26,540 nucleotides of DNA, taken from the NCBI GenBank assembly GCA_046726955.1, contig JBKPBQ010000481.1, positions 1 to 26,540 of the forward strand, written 5' to 3'. The DNA comes from CAVPGH01 sp046726955. GTDB taxonomy: Bacteria > Acidobacteriota > Vicinamibacteria > Fen-336. Below are positions 14,908-23,012 of this stretch, in pieces. Position numbers and translations under genes: made by a program. Within the stretch, counting starts at the first letter, position 1, and each line of letters opens with the position of its first letter. The notes under the pieces are model-generated. The model did no database searches and was not told the origin of the DNA. It was given only the letters and a program-made list of their open reading frames with translations.

Positions 14908-15678
14908 GTGTTCGATCTCAAGGGAAGGATCGCGGTCGTCACCGGCGCCGGCTCGGGCATCGGCGAAGCGATCGCCCTCGTCTTCGCGAGGCAAGGGGCC
15001 CGCGTGGAAGTCCTGGACCTCGACGAGAAGTCGGCGCATCGGACAGCCGCTCGGATCCTCGAGGAGAGGGGCGATGCCCATCCCGTCCGGGTCGACATCG
15101 GCGACTCGGCGAGCGTCGATGCCGCTTTCGCTGCCATCGACGCCCGCCGTGAAAGGATCGACATCCTCGTCAACAACGCGGGCGTCGCGCACGTCGGCGA
15201 CGTCGAGCACACCGGCGAAGAGGACATGGACCACCTCTACCGCGTCAACGTCAAGGGCGTCTTCCTGTGCACGAAGGCAGCGGTGCCGGTGATGCTCCGC
15301 GGAGGCGGCGGAGTCATCCTCAACATGGACTCGATTGCCGCCCTCATCGGGATCCCCGAGCGGTTCGCCTACTCCACGACCAAGGGCGCCGTCCTCGCCA
15401 TGACCCGCTCGATCGCCGTCGACTACATGAAGAAGAACATCCGCTGCAACTGCATCTGTCCCGCCCGCGTCCACACGCCGTTCGTGGACGGCTACGTGGC
15501 GCGGCACTACGCGGGCAAGGAGGCGGAGATCTACCGCCAGCTCGCCGAGTACCAGCCGCTCGGACGCATGGGCAAACCGGAGGAGGTGGCGGCCCTGGCC
15601 CTCTACCTCTGCTCCGACGAGGCGTCGTTCATCACCGGCCAGGCCTATCCCATCGACGGAGGAGTGCTCGTCACATGA
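14908..15678 (+). CDS. SDR-family dehydrogenase, probable 2-keto-3-deoxy-sugar-acid 4-dehydrogenase
   Basis: A 256-residue classical short-chain dehydrogenase. The cofactor motif TGAGSGIG is at 12-19, D37 in LDLDE favours NAD over NADP, NNAG is at 89-92, and the catalytic residues are S142 (MDSIAA), Y155 and K159 (YSTTK). The C-terminal half has CPARVHTPFVDGYVARHYAG and GRMGKPEEVAAL, which resemble SDRs that sit beside FAH-family hydrolases and lactonases in bacterial fucose loci. The known reaction there is oxidation of 2-keto-3-deoxy-L-fuconate (or rhamnonate) to the 2,4-diketo acid, the substrate of the FAH enzyme encoded next. It could instead oxidise the free sugar at C1. The start is GTG at 14908 with GGAGA seven bases upstream; the stop overlaps the next start by ATGA. 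Confidence 0.87.
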   Translation: MFDLKGRIAVVTGAGSGIGEAIALVFARQGARVEVLDLDEKSAHRTAARILEERGDAHPVRVDIGDSASVDAAFAAIDARRERIDILVNNAGVAHVGDVEHTGEEDMDHLYRVNVKGVFLCTKAAVPVMLRGGGGVILNMDSIAALIGIPERFAYSTTKGAVLAMTRSIAVDYMKKNIRCNCICPARVHTPFVDGYVARHYAGKEAEIYRQLAEYQPLGRMGKPEEVAALALYLCSDEASFITGQAYPIDGGVLVT

Positions 15679-16532
15679 AGCTGATCCGCGTCGGAGCGCC
15701 GGGCCGGGAGAAGCCGGGAGTGCTGGCTGCAGACGGGACGCGGCTGGACGTCTCCGGCTTCGCCGCGGAGTACGACGAGGCGTTCTTCGCCCACGGCGGG
15801 CTCGACCGCCTGGCCGAGTGGGTGGGGAGGAACGAGAAGGCGATCCCGCGGGCGGACGCGGCGGCGCGGCTAGGCCCTCCCATCCCCCGGCCGAGCAAGA
15901 TCATCTGCATCGGCCTCAACTTCCGCGACCACGCGGCGGAGACCGGCGCGGAGATCCCGAAGGAGCCCGTGATCTTCTTCAAGGCGTCCACGGCGCTGGT
16001 GGGGCCGAACGACCCGCTCGTCATGCCGCGGAGCGCGACCAAGGTGGACTGGGAGGTCGAGCTCGCGATCGTGATCGGCCGCGAGGCGCGCTACGTGGAC
16101 GAGGCCGACGCCCTCGCGCACGTGGCGGGCTACGCGCTCCACAACGACTACTCGGAGCGGACCTTCCAGCTCGAGCGGGGCGGCCAGTGGGTGAAGGGGA
16201 AGAGCGCCGACACGTTCGCGCCCCTCGGCCCGTTCCTCGCCACCCGCGACGAGATCCCGGATCCCCAGAGCCTCGGCATGTGGCTCAAGGTCAACGGGGA
16301 GACGCGCCAGCGCTCGAGCACGTCGAACATGGTGTTCGGCGTCGTCGCCCTCGTGAGCTACCTGAGCCAGTTCATGACGCTCCTGCCCGGCGACGTGATC
16401 AGCACGGGCACGCCGGGCGGCGTGGGGATGGGGATGAAGCCGGCGCCCGTCTACCTCAAGCCCGGGGACGTGGTCGAGCTCGGCATCGACGGGCTCGGGG
16501 AGTCGCGGCAGCAGGTGGTGCCTTCGGTGTGA
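15675..16532 (+). CDS. FAH-family hydrolase, probable 2,4-diketo-3-deoxy-sugar-acid hydrolase
   Basis: A 285-residue member of the fumarylacetoacetate hydrolase family. The first 70 residues are the small N-terminal domain; the catalytic domain begins with KIICIGLNFRDHAAETG (75-91). Metal-binding acids are E127 and E129 in DWEVELA and D158 in HNDYSER. The stretch QWVKGKSADTFAPLGP and the later PGDVISTGTPGGVGMGMKP are hallmarks of the acylpyruvate hydrolase branch. With the neighbouring SDR the likely reaction is cleavage of 2,4-diketo-3-deoxy-L-fuconate or -rhamnonate to pyruvate and L-lactate, as in the Xanthomonas fucose pathway. It is translationally coupled on both sides (ATGA in, GTGA out). 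Plain fumarylpyruvate hydrolysis is less likely in this context. Confidence 0.88.
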   Translation: MKLIRVGAPGREKPGVLAADGTRLDVSGFAAEYDEAFFAHGGLDRLAEWVGRNEKAIPRADAAARLGPPIPRPSKIICIGLNFRDHAAETGAEIPKEPVIFFKASTALVGPNDPLVMPRSATKVDWEVELAIVIGREARYVDEADALAHVAGYALHNDYSERTFQLERGGQWVKGKSADTFAPLGPFLATRDEIPDPQSLGMWLKVNGETRQRSSTSNMVFGVVALVSYLSQFMTLLPGDVISTGTPGGVGMGMKPAPVYLKPGDVVELGIDGLGESRQQVVPSV

Positions 16533-16891
16533 CGCGTCACGTGCTGACGGTGGATCTCGTTCCCGACCGGCGGCGGATCGCGGCGTATCTCAGGTACCAT
16601 CGCCGACCCTGGCCGGAGGTCGTGCGAAGCCTGCGACGGGTCGGCATCCGATCGATGGACATCTATCGGCTGGGCAGGCGGCTCGTGATGGTCATGGAGA
16701 CACGAGAGAGCCTGGATGTCCGCGCGGCGATGGCGAAGCACAGGAGCTCCAGTCCTCGCTGCGCGGAGTGGGAGACGCTCATGCGCACGTTCCAGCGCCC
16801 GCCGCCGGGCGCGCGGCGGGGCGAGGTCTGGGCGAGGATGCAGCAGGTGTTCCGCCTGACGGGGCCGAAGCGCCCGCGCGGGGGACGCTGA
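16529..16891 (+). CDS. RhaM-type (L-rhamnose/L-fucose) mutarotase
   Basis: A 120-residue protein of the L-rhamnose mutarotase family (formerly DUF718), slightly longer than E. coli RhaM (104) because of a basic C-terminal tail. It keeps the family signature Y20-x3-H24 followed by PWPEV, then GIRSMDIYRLGRRLVMVME. In E. coli RhaM the corresponding Tyr and His are in the active site that interconverts alpha and beta anomers. Homologues in fucose loci act on L-fucose. The start is GTG overlapping the previous stop (GTGA at 16529-16532). It points strongly to a 6-deoxy or related free sugar entering the cytoplasm, because this family acts on free reducing sugars. Confidence 0.88.
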   Translation: MTRHVLTVDLVPDRRRIAAYLRYHRRPWPEVVRSLRRVGIRSMDIYRLGRRLVMVMETRESLDVRAAMAKHRSSSPRCAEWETLMRTFQRPPPGARRGEVWARMQQVFRLTGPKRPRGGR

Positions 16892-16969
16892 AAACGCGTG
16901 TTGCCCTTCGAGCTCGTCCCGGAACGAGTCCCTCGAGAAGCTGCTTGACGTCTCGCTAGAGGCCCATCC
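16892..16969. other. 78-base gap inside the second operon
   Basis: Short spacer with a 5-base inverted repeat (CTCGT/ACGAG around 16910-16930) and the ribosome site AGAGG at 16958-16962. No promoter or terminator can be supported, so read-through from the mutarotase gene is likely. Confidence 0.4.
16958..16962 (+). promoter_or_regulatory. Ribosome-binding site supporting a TTG start
   Basis: AGAGG seven bases before the TTG at 16970. The predicted N-terminus (M)RIDSHQHFW is the conserved start of this lactonase family, so the rare start codon is credible. Confidence 0.65.
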
Positions 16970-17818
16970 TTGCGCATCGACTCCCACCAGCACTTCTGGA
17001 AGTACGACGCGGCCGAGTACGACTGGATCGGACCCGCCATGCAGGCGATTCGCCGCGATTTCATGCCGCCCGACTTCGAGCCGCTGCTTCGACAGGCCGG
17101 CTTCCAGGGATCGGTCCTCGTCCAGGTACGCCAGAGCCTCGAGGAGACGCGGTGGATGCTCGAGCTCGCGCGGAAGCACTCCTTCATCCAGGGAGTGGTC
17201 GGGTGGATCGACTTGCGCTCGCCGGAAGTCGCCGCCCAGCTCGACGGGTTCCGGGGAGAGCGGAAGCTCGTCGGCCTCCGCCACATCGTCCAGAGCGAGC
17301 CCGACGATCGATTCCTTCTCGGTGCGGACTTCCTGAGAGGGATCGCCCTCCTCGAAGAGCGCGACCTCGCGTACGACATCCTGATCTACCCGCGCCACCT
17401 GAAGGTCGCGGGGGAGCTCGTGAGGCACTTCCCCGGGATCCGCTTCGTCCTCGACCACGCGGCCAAGCCCGAGATCCGGAATGGCGAGATCCGCGGGTGG
17501 GCCGCCGATATCAAGCGCCTCGCCGCCTTTCCGAACGTCATGTGCAAGCTCTCCGGCCTCGTCACGGAAGCGGACTGGAAAGACTGGACCGCCGAGGGCA
17601 TGCGTCCCTATCTCGACGTCGTCTGGGACGCCTTTGGCCCCGACCGGCTCCTCATCGGCTCCGACTGGCCGGTGTGCACCCTCGCCGCCGACTACGGCCG
17701 CGCGATGGGCCTCGTCTTGGATTATCTTTCCCGCCGGCCCGCCGCCGAGCAGGAGGCCGTCTGCGGCGGCAACGCCCGACGTCTGTGGAACCTGACCGTG
17801 GAGGAGCCCGACCGATGA
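16970..17818 (+). CDS. Amidohydrolase-family sugar lactonase
   Basis: A 282-residue metal-dependent hydrolase of the amidohydrolase superfamily, COG3618 type, which includes L-fuconolactonase and L-rhamnono-1,4-lactonase. Metal and active-site residues in order are H6 and H8 (DSHQHFW), H105 (GLRHIVQ), H163 (FVLDHAAKP) and D232 (IGSDWPV). The likely reaction is opening of an aldono-lactone to the free aldonate, the step between sugar oxidation and dehydration. The start is TTG at 16970. The stop overlaps the start of the binding-protein gene by ATGA, tying the lactonase to the importer. 2-Pyrone-4,6-dicarboxylate lactonase belongs to the same group, but the mutarotase and importer favour a sugar lactone. 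Confidence 0.88.
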   Translation: MRIDSHQHFWKYDAAEYDWIGPAMQAIRRDFMPPDFEPLLRQAGFQGSVLVQVRQSLEETRWMLELARKHSFIQGVVGWIDLRSPEVAAQLDGFRGERKLVGLRHIVQSEPDDRFLLGADFLRGIALLEERDLAYDILIYPRHLKVAGELVRHFPGIRFVLDHAAKPEIRNGEIRGWAADIKRLAAFPNVMCKLSGLVTEADWKDWTAEGMRPYLDVVWDAFGPDRLLIGSDWPVCTLAADYGRAMGLVLDYLSRRPAAEQEAVCGGNARRLWNLTVEEPDR

Positions 17819-18813
17819 GCAGCCAGTCCGCCGTGCGACGGGCAATCACCCTCGCGTCCGCCCTCGTCGCCTTCGCCTGCGCGGGGGGGAAGAAGGAGGC
17901 CGGGAAGCTGCAGATCGCGGTGATCCCCAAGGGCACGTCCCACGTGTTCTGGCAGAGCATCCACGCGGGGGCCGCGCGCGCGGCCTCCGAGACGGGGGTC
18001 GAGATCATCTGGCGGGGGCCGCTGCGCGAGGACGACCGCGACGCCCAGGTCTCCGAGGTCGAGGGCTTCACGAGCCGGGGCGTCTCCGGCATCGTGCTCG
18101 CCCCCCTGGACGAGGCGGCGCTCGTGCCCGCGGTGGCGGGGGCGAAGCGGGCGGGCATCCCCGTGGTCGTCTTCGACTCCGGCTTGAAGGGCGAGGACTA
18201 CGTCAGCTTCGTGGCCACCGACAACTTCAAGGGCGGGCGGCTCGGCGGCGAGCGCCTCGCCGAGCTCCTCGGAGGCAAGGGCAAGGTCGTGCTCCTCCGC
18301 TACGCGGAGGGATCCGACAGCACGAACAAGAGGGAGGACGGCTTCCTCGCCGCCATGCGGGACAACCCCGGGCTCACCGTCGTGAGCGACAACCAGTACG
18401 GAGGGGCGGACGTGGAAGGCGCGTACAAGAAGAGCGAGGCCCTCCTGAGCCGCTTCAAGAAGCCCGACGGCGGCCTCGACGTGGACGGGATCTTCTGCCC
18501 GAACGAGTCCACGACCCTCGCCATGCTCCGCGTGCTGCAGGACAACGGCTGGGCGGGCAAGGTGAAGTACGTGGGATTCGACTCCTCGGACAAGCTCGCC
18601 CAGGGCCTGCGCGACCGGCACATCCAGGGCCTCGTCCTGCAGGATCCGGTGAAGATGGGCTACCTGGGCGTGAAGACGATGGTCGCCCACCTCAAGGGCG
18701 AGACGGTCGAGCGTCGCATCGACACCGGGGTGCACATGGTGACGCCAGAGAACATGGACCAGCCGGAGATGAAGGAGCTGGTCGCGCCCGACCTCTCGAA
18801 GTGGCTGAAGTAG
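17815..18813 (+). CDS. Sugar ABC transporter substrate-binding lipoprotein (RbsB-like)
   Basis: A 332-residue periplasmic-binding protein of the ribose/galactose type (type I fold). The N-terminus has a basic start, a hydrophobic stretch and C22 in VAFACAGGKK; the residue three before Cys is Ala, so the lipobox is not ideal, but a lipid anchor remains likely. Then come LQIAVIPKGTSHVFWQSIHAG, GIVLAPLDEAALVPAV and VVVFDSGL, typical of the sugar-binding hinge and first lobe; FVATDN and KYVGFDSS are equally typical. The cargo is probably a monosaccharide such as fucose, rhamnose, arabinose or galactose. It overlaps the lactonase stop (ATGA), and its last 13 bases overlap the ATPase gene. Confidence 0.9.
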   Translation: MSSQSAVRRAITLASALVAFACAGGKKEAGKLQIAVIPKGTSHVFWQSIHAGAARAASETGVEIIWRGPLREDDRDAQVSEVEGFTSRGVSGIVLAPLDEAALVPAVAGAKRAGIPVVVFDSGLKGEDYVSFVATDNFKGGRLGGERLAELLGGKGKVVLLRYAEGSDSTNKREDGFLAAMRDNPGLTVVSDNQYGGADVEGAYKKSEALLSRFKKPDGGLDVDGIFCPNESTTLAMLRVLQDNGWAGKVKYVGFDSSDKLAQGLRDRHIQGLVLQDPVKMGYLGVKTMVAHLKGETVERRIDTGVHMVTPENMDQPEMKELVAPDLSKWLK

Positions 18814-20306
18814 CGGAAGCGCCCCGCCTCTCGATGCGGGGCGTCCGCAAGGCCTTCGGGGCGACCCAGGCCCTCGACGGCGTCTCTCTCGACGTCGCCG
18901 CGGGCGAGGTCGTGGCCCTCGTGGGCGAGAACGGGGCGGGCAAGAGCACGCTCATGGGCGTCCTCGCGGGGGCGATCGCTCCCGACGCGGGGACGATGGC
19001 GCTCGACGGGGTGCCCTACGCGCCGGCGGGACCCGCGGAGGGCCGCCGCGCCGGTGTGGCCATGATCTACCAGGAGCTGTCGCTGGCCCCGCACCTCACG
19101 GTCATGGAGAACGTGCTGCTGGGAGCGGAGCCGATGCGGCGAGGGCTGCTCGACCGCGAGCGGATGCGGCGGGTGACGCGCGAGGCCCTCGCCCAGCTCC
19201 AGCATCCCGACATCGCGCCGGACGCGCTCGTGGCCGACCTCTCCCCCGCCGCCCAGCAGCTCGTGGAGGTCGCGCGCGCCCTCGCCGTGGGCTGCCGCGT
19301 GCTCGTCCTCGACGAGCCCACGAGCAGCCTCTCCGCCGAGGACGCGCGGCACCTCTTCGAGCGGGTGGCCAGCCTGAAGAAGCAGGGACACGCCGTCGTC
19401 TACATCTCGCACTTCCTCGAGGAGGTGAAGCAGGTCGCGGACCGCTTCGTGGTGCTCCGCGACGGGCGAAGCGTGGGCGAGGGCCCGGTGGCGACCACGC
19501 GCACGGAGGACATCGTCGCCCTCATGGTGGGCCGGCGCGTGGACGAGCTGTTCCCCCGCTCGCGACGCGATCCGGGCGAAGCGATTCTCGAGCTGTCCTC
19601 CGTCGCGTCGGGAGCGGATCTCACCGTCCATCGCGGAGAGGTCGTCGGTATCGCGGGTCTCCTCGGCGCCGGCCGAACCCGCCTCCTCCGCTCGATCTTC
19701 GGTCTCGAGCCCGTTCGCGAGGGGAAGATCCGCGTCGGCGCCTTCGTCGGTCCCGCCTCTCCCGCGCAGCGTTGGCAGCAGGGCCTGGGGTTCCTGAGCG
19801 AGGACCGGAAGGGCGAGGGCCTGGCCCTCGGCTTGAGCGTCGCCGAAAACCTGACGCTGTCGCGTCTGCGCGGCCTGGGTCCCGCGCGGACCGTCACTCC
19901 GGGCCGCCAGCAGGCGGCCGCGCGCCGCTGGATCGAGCGTCTGGGCATCCGCTGCCGCACGCCCGACCAGGCCGCGATCGAGCTCTCGGGGGGCAACCAG
20001 CAGAAGGTCGCGCTCGCCCGGCTCCTCCACCACGACGTGGACGTGTTCGTCCTCGACGAGCCCACGCGCGGGATCGACGTGGCGAGCAAGGCCGAGATCT
20101 ACGCGCTCGTGGACGCGCTCGTGGCGGGACGCGAGGGCAGAAAGCGCGCGGTGCTCATGGTGAGCAGCTACCTGCCGGAGCTGCTCGGCCTCTGCGATCG
20201 GGTGGCCGTGATGCACCGCGGCCGCCTGTCGGCGGCGCGGCCCGTCGCCGGCCTCGACGAGCACCAGCTGATGCTCGAGGCCACGGGCTCGGCGGAGGTG
20301 GCGTGA
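18801..20306 (+). CDS. Sugar ABC transporter ATP-binding protein (RbsA-like, two ABC domains)
   Basis: A 501-residue double ATPase of the carbohydrate-uptake-2 family. Domain 1 has Walker A GENGAGKS (42-49), Q-loop YQELSL, signature LSPAAQQL, Walker B VLVLDEPTSSL and the switch His in YISHF. Domain 2 has the altered Walker A GLLGAGRT, which is normal for RbsA second domains, then LSGGNQQKVALARLL and VFVLDEPTRGIDV. The length is normal for the family. The GTG start at 18801 lies inside the end of the binding-protein gene (13-base overlap); an in-frame ATG at 18834 would be the fallback but would trim residues before the first strand. Its stop overlaps the permease start (GTGA). Confidence 0.93.
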   Translation: MAEVAEAPRLSMRGVRKAFGATQALDGVSLDVAAGEVVALVGENGAGKSTLMGVLAGAIAPDAGTMALDGVPYAPAGPAEGRRAGVAMIYQELSLAPHLTVMENVLLGAEPMRRGLLDRERMRRVTREALAQLQHPDIAPDALVADLSPAAQQLVEVARALAVGCRVLVLDEPTSSLSAEDARHLFERVASLKKQGHAVVYISHFLEEVKQVADRFVVLRDGRSVGEGPVATTRTEDIVALMVGRRVDELFPRSRRDPGEAILELSSVASGADLTVHRGEVVGIAGLLGAGRTRLLRSIFGLEPVREGKIRVGAFVGPASPAQRWQQGLGFLSEDRKGEGLALGLSVAENLTLSRLRGLGPARTVTPGRQQAAARRWIERLGIRCRTPDQAAIELSGGNQQKVALARLLHHDVDVFVLDEPTRGIDVASKAEIYALVDALVAGREGRKRAVLMVSSYLPELLGLCDRVAVMHRGRLSAARPVAGLDEHQLMLEATGSAEVA

Positions 20307-21262
20307 GGATCGGCGACTGGCTGGGCCGCGTCGGCCCCTTCCTCGGCCTTCTCTTCGTGTCCGCACTCTTCGGCCTCCTCGTGGGCCCGGAGTTCTTCCG
20401 GCCGGCGAACCTCGAGCTCATCGCGCGCCAGACCGCGATCGTGGGCACCGCCGCCCTCGGCATGACGCTCGTGATCGCCGCGGGCGGAATCGACCTCTCC
20501 GTGGGGTCGATCATCGCGCTCGCCACCGTCGTCGTCGCGCAGATCCTTCGCGCAGGCGACGGCCCGACGGCGGCCGCGCTCGGCGGCATCGCCGCGGGAG
20601 CCTTCTGCGGGGCGGCCACCGGCCTCCTCGTCACGCGCCTCCAGGTCATCCCGTTCATCGTGAGCCTCGGAATGATGCTGCTCGTGCGGGGTGCGGCCAA
20701 GGGCCTCGCCGGAGAGCGCCGGCTGGAGGCGCCTGCGACCTGGCTGAACGATCTCCTGCGCACGCTGGCGACCGGCGAGGGCTTCCTGCCCTGGGGCCTC
20801 TGGCTCCTCGCCTTCCTCGCGCTCGTCGTGGCCTCGGTGCTGCGCTACACGCGCTTCGGCCGGCACGTGCTCGCCATCGGCTCCAACGAGCGCACGGCGC
20901 GGCTCTGCGGGATCGCGGTGGACCGCGTCAAGGTCGCGGTCTACACGATCTCGGGCGGGCTCGCCGGCCTCGCGGGCGTGCTCCAGTTCGCCAAGCTCTC
21001 GGTGGGCGATCCCACGGTGGCCATGGGCCTGGAGCTCGACGTGATCGCGGCCGTGATCATCGGCGGAGGCAGCCTCCTCGGGGGGAAGGGCACGGCGCTG
21101 GGCACGCTCGTGGGCGCGACGCTCATGACCGTGATCCAGATCGGCTGCTCGCAGAGGGGCCTGCCGAACTGGGTGCAGCAGATCGTGACCGGCGTCGTCA
21201 TCGTGGCCGCCGTCGCGCTCGACCGGTGGCGGCAGGGAAGGTCGGTGGGCAGCAAGGCTTGA
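20303..21262 (+). CDS. Sugar ABC transporter permease (RbsC-like)
   Basis: A 319-residue membrane permease of the RbsC/BPD_transp_2 family with about eight to ten hydrophobic segments. Hallmarks are AAGGIDLSVGSIIAL early on, VIPFIVSLGMM in the middle, RYTRFGRHVLAIGSNERTA before the cytoplasmic loop, and VIIGGGSLLGGKGT near the end. It completes the importer with the two upstream genes; only one permease gene is present, so it would work as a homodimer, as RbsC does. The start is GTG in a GTGA overlap. Last gene of the coupled chain; the next gene starts 11 bases later. Confidence 0.93.
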   Translation: MRIGDWLGRVGPFLGLLFVSALFGLLVGPEFFRPANLELIARQTAIVGTAALGMTLVIAAGGIDLSVGSIIALATVVVAQILRAGDGPTAAALGGIAAGAFCGAATGLLVTRLQVIPFIVSLGMMLLVRGAAKGLAGERRLEAPATWLNDLLRTLATGEGFLPWGLWLLAFLALVVASVLRYTRFGRHVLAIGSNERTARLCGIAVDRVKVAVYTISGGLAGLAGVLQFAKLSVGDPTVAMGLELDVIAAVIIGGGSLLGGKGTALGTLVGATLMTVIQIGCSQRGLPNWVQQIVTGVVIVAAVALDRWRQGRSVGSKA

Positions 21263-21272
21263 GGACAACGCT

Positions 21273-23006
21273 ATGAAGAAGACATCGCTGATGGTGCTGG
21301 CCGTCACGGCTCTGACCGCTACGGTCGCGAGAGCGGGCCTGCCGGTCAAGGTGGAGACGGACGTCTCGATGAAGACCAGGGATGGCGTTAAGCTGGTCGC
21401 CGACGTCTACCGGCCGGACGCCGAGGGCCGCTATCCCACGCTCGTCGAGCGCACGCCCTACGACCGCAAGGGCGGCACGATGGACGGGATGACGCTCGCG
21501 GCGGCGGGCTACGCCGTCGTGCTGCAGGACACGCGCGGACGCTTCGGCTCGGACGGCGAGTTCTACACGTTCCGCCACGAGGCCGCCGACGGCTACGACA
21601 CGATCGAGTGGGCCGCGGCGCAGCCGTGGTCGAACGGCAAGGTCGGCATGTTCGGCGGCTCCTACGTCGGCGCGACGCAGATGCTCGCCGCGACGTCGGT
21701 CCCGCCGCACCTCGTCGCCGTCTTTCCCTACGTGACCGCCTCCGAGTACTACGAGGGCTGGACGTACCAGGGCGGCGCGCTCATGGACTGGTTCACGAGC
21801 TCGTGGTCGTCCGGCCTCGCGGTGGACACGCTGCGCCGGAAGGCCGCGCCCGGCCTCGGGCCCCTCGAGTGGGTGAACCACGATCCCCTCCGCGACTACC
21901 CCTTCCTGGTGCCGCCCTCGCCCCGCGAGCTCGCGCCCTACTTCCGCGACTGGATCACCCACGAGACGGACGACGACTACTGGAAGGCGGTCCGGGTGAA
22001 GGACCACTACTCGGAGATGACGATCAAGGGCCTCCACGGTGCGGGCTGGCACGACATCTTCCTCGAGGGCTCGATCCAGAACTACCTCGGGCTGCGCGCG
22101 CAGGCGGCGACGCAGGAGGCGCGCGAAGGGCAGCGGCTCCTCGTCGGTCCCTGGGCCCACGCCGCGACCTCGCCGGAGGGGAAGATCGGGGATGTGACGT
22201 TCGGCAAGGCCGCGTCGGTGGACCTCACCGCGGTCGCGCGCGACTGGTTCGACTACGCGCTCAAGGACGTCAAGAACGGCTTTGGGGGCAAGCGCGTGCG
22301 CCTGTTCGTCATGGGCGACGACGTGTGGCGCGACGAGGACGAGTTCCCGCTCGCCCGGGCCAGGGAAACGCGCTTCTACCTCGCCCCGGGGGCGGCTCGG
22401 GAGTCGGGAGCCCTCGTCGAGAAGGCGCCCGGCAAGGCGCGGCCGAGCGAGTACGAGTACGACCCGAGGCATCCCGTCCCCACGCTCGGCGGCCGGCTGT
22501 GCTGCGGGACGGCGATGTCCCCGGGACCGACCGACCAGCGTCCGAACGAAGGGCGCCCGGACGTGCTGGTCTTCTCGACGCCGGCCTTCGCGCGCGACAT
22601 GGAAGTGACCGGATGGGTCTCGGTCGAGCTCTACGCGGCGAGCTCCGCCCGCGATACGGACTTCACGGCGCTCCTCGCGGACGTGGCTCCCGACGGCTAC
22701 GCCCGCTTCCTCACCGACGGCATCGTGCGCGCCCGCTACCGGAGGAGCACGGCGGGGCCGCCCGTCTTCCTGACGTCCGGACAGGTCGAGAAGTACAAGA
22801 TCGACCTCTGGGCCACGAGCAACGTCTTCAAGGCCGGGCACAAGATGCGGCTCTACGTCTCGAGCAGCAACTTCCCGCGGTTCGACGCGAACCGGAACAC
22901 GGGCGAGCCGATCGCCGACGCGACGGGAGGGACGAAGGCCCGGCAGACGATCTACCACGACGCGACGCACCCGTCGGCGCTCGTGGTCCCGGTCGTCCCG
23001 CGCTAG
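21273..23006 (+). CDS. Exported CocE/NonD-family serine hydrolase
   Basis: A 577-residue member of the CocE/NonD (peptidase S15-like) family. Residues 1-21 are a signal peptide ending ARA. The catalytic domain begins near residue 26 (VSMKTRDGVKLVADVYRP). The triad is S130 in GGSYVG, D261 in GWHDIF and H296 in PWAHA, matching cocaine esterase spacing. After about residue 400 comes the C-terminal beta jelly-roll domain (VFSTPAFARDMEVTGWVSVEL, then LRLYVSSSNFPRF-like sequence). GAGG at 21261-21264, overlapping the previous stop, gives an 8-base spacing, so it may still belong to the operon. It is probably periplasmic or secreted. It may cleave acyl or aryl esters on a carbohydrate; family members also cleave esters, amides and acylated antibiotics, so the substrate is open. 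Confidence 0.88.
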   Translation: MKKTSLMVLAVTALTATVARAGLPVKVETDVSMKTRDGVKLVADVYRPDAEGRYPTLVERTPYDRKGGTMDGMTLAAAGYAVVLQDTRGRFGSDGEFYTFRHEAADGYDTIEWAAAQPWSNGKVGMFGGSYVGATQMLAATSVPPHLVAVFPYVTASEYYEGWTYQGGALMDWFTSSWSSGLAVDTLRRKAAPGLGPLEWVNHDPLRDYPFLVPPSPRELAPYFRDWITHETDDDYWKAVRVKDHYSEMTIKGLHGAGWHDIFLEGSIQNYLGLRAQAATQEAREGQRLLVGPWAHAATSPEGKIGDVTFGKAASVDLTAVARDWFDYALKDVKNGFGGKRVRLFVMGDDVWRDEDEFPLARARETRFYLAPGAARESGALVEKAPGKARPSEYEYDPRHPVPTLGGRLCCGTAMSPGPTDQRPNEGRPDVLVFSTPAFARDMEVTGWVSVELYAASSARDTDFTALLADVAPDGYARFLTDGIVRARYRRSTAGPPVFLTSGQVEKYKIDLWATSNVFKAGHKMRLYVSSSNFPRFDANRNTGEPIADATGGTKARQTIYHDATHPSALVVPVVPR

Positions 23007-23012
23007 CGCGGG
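22997..23012. terminator. Perfect palindrome at convergent gene ends
   Basis: CCCGCGCTAGCGCGGG is a perfect 16-base palindrome containing the CocE stop codon and filling the 6-base gap to the GH97 stop. A longer alternative pairing exists between GTCCCGCG and CGCGGGAC on either side. No T-run follows on either strand. It could act as a two-way hairpin that blocks read-through or protects both RNA ends. Confidence 0.45.
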
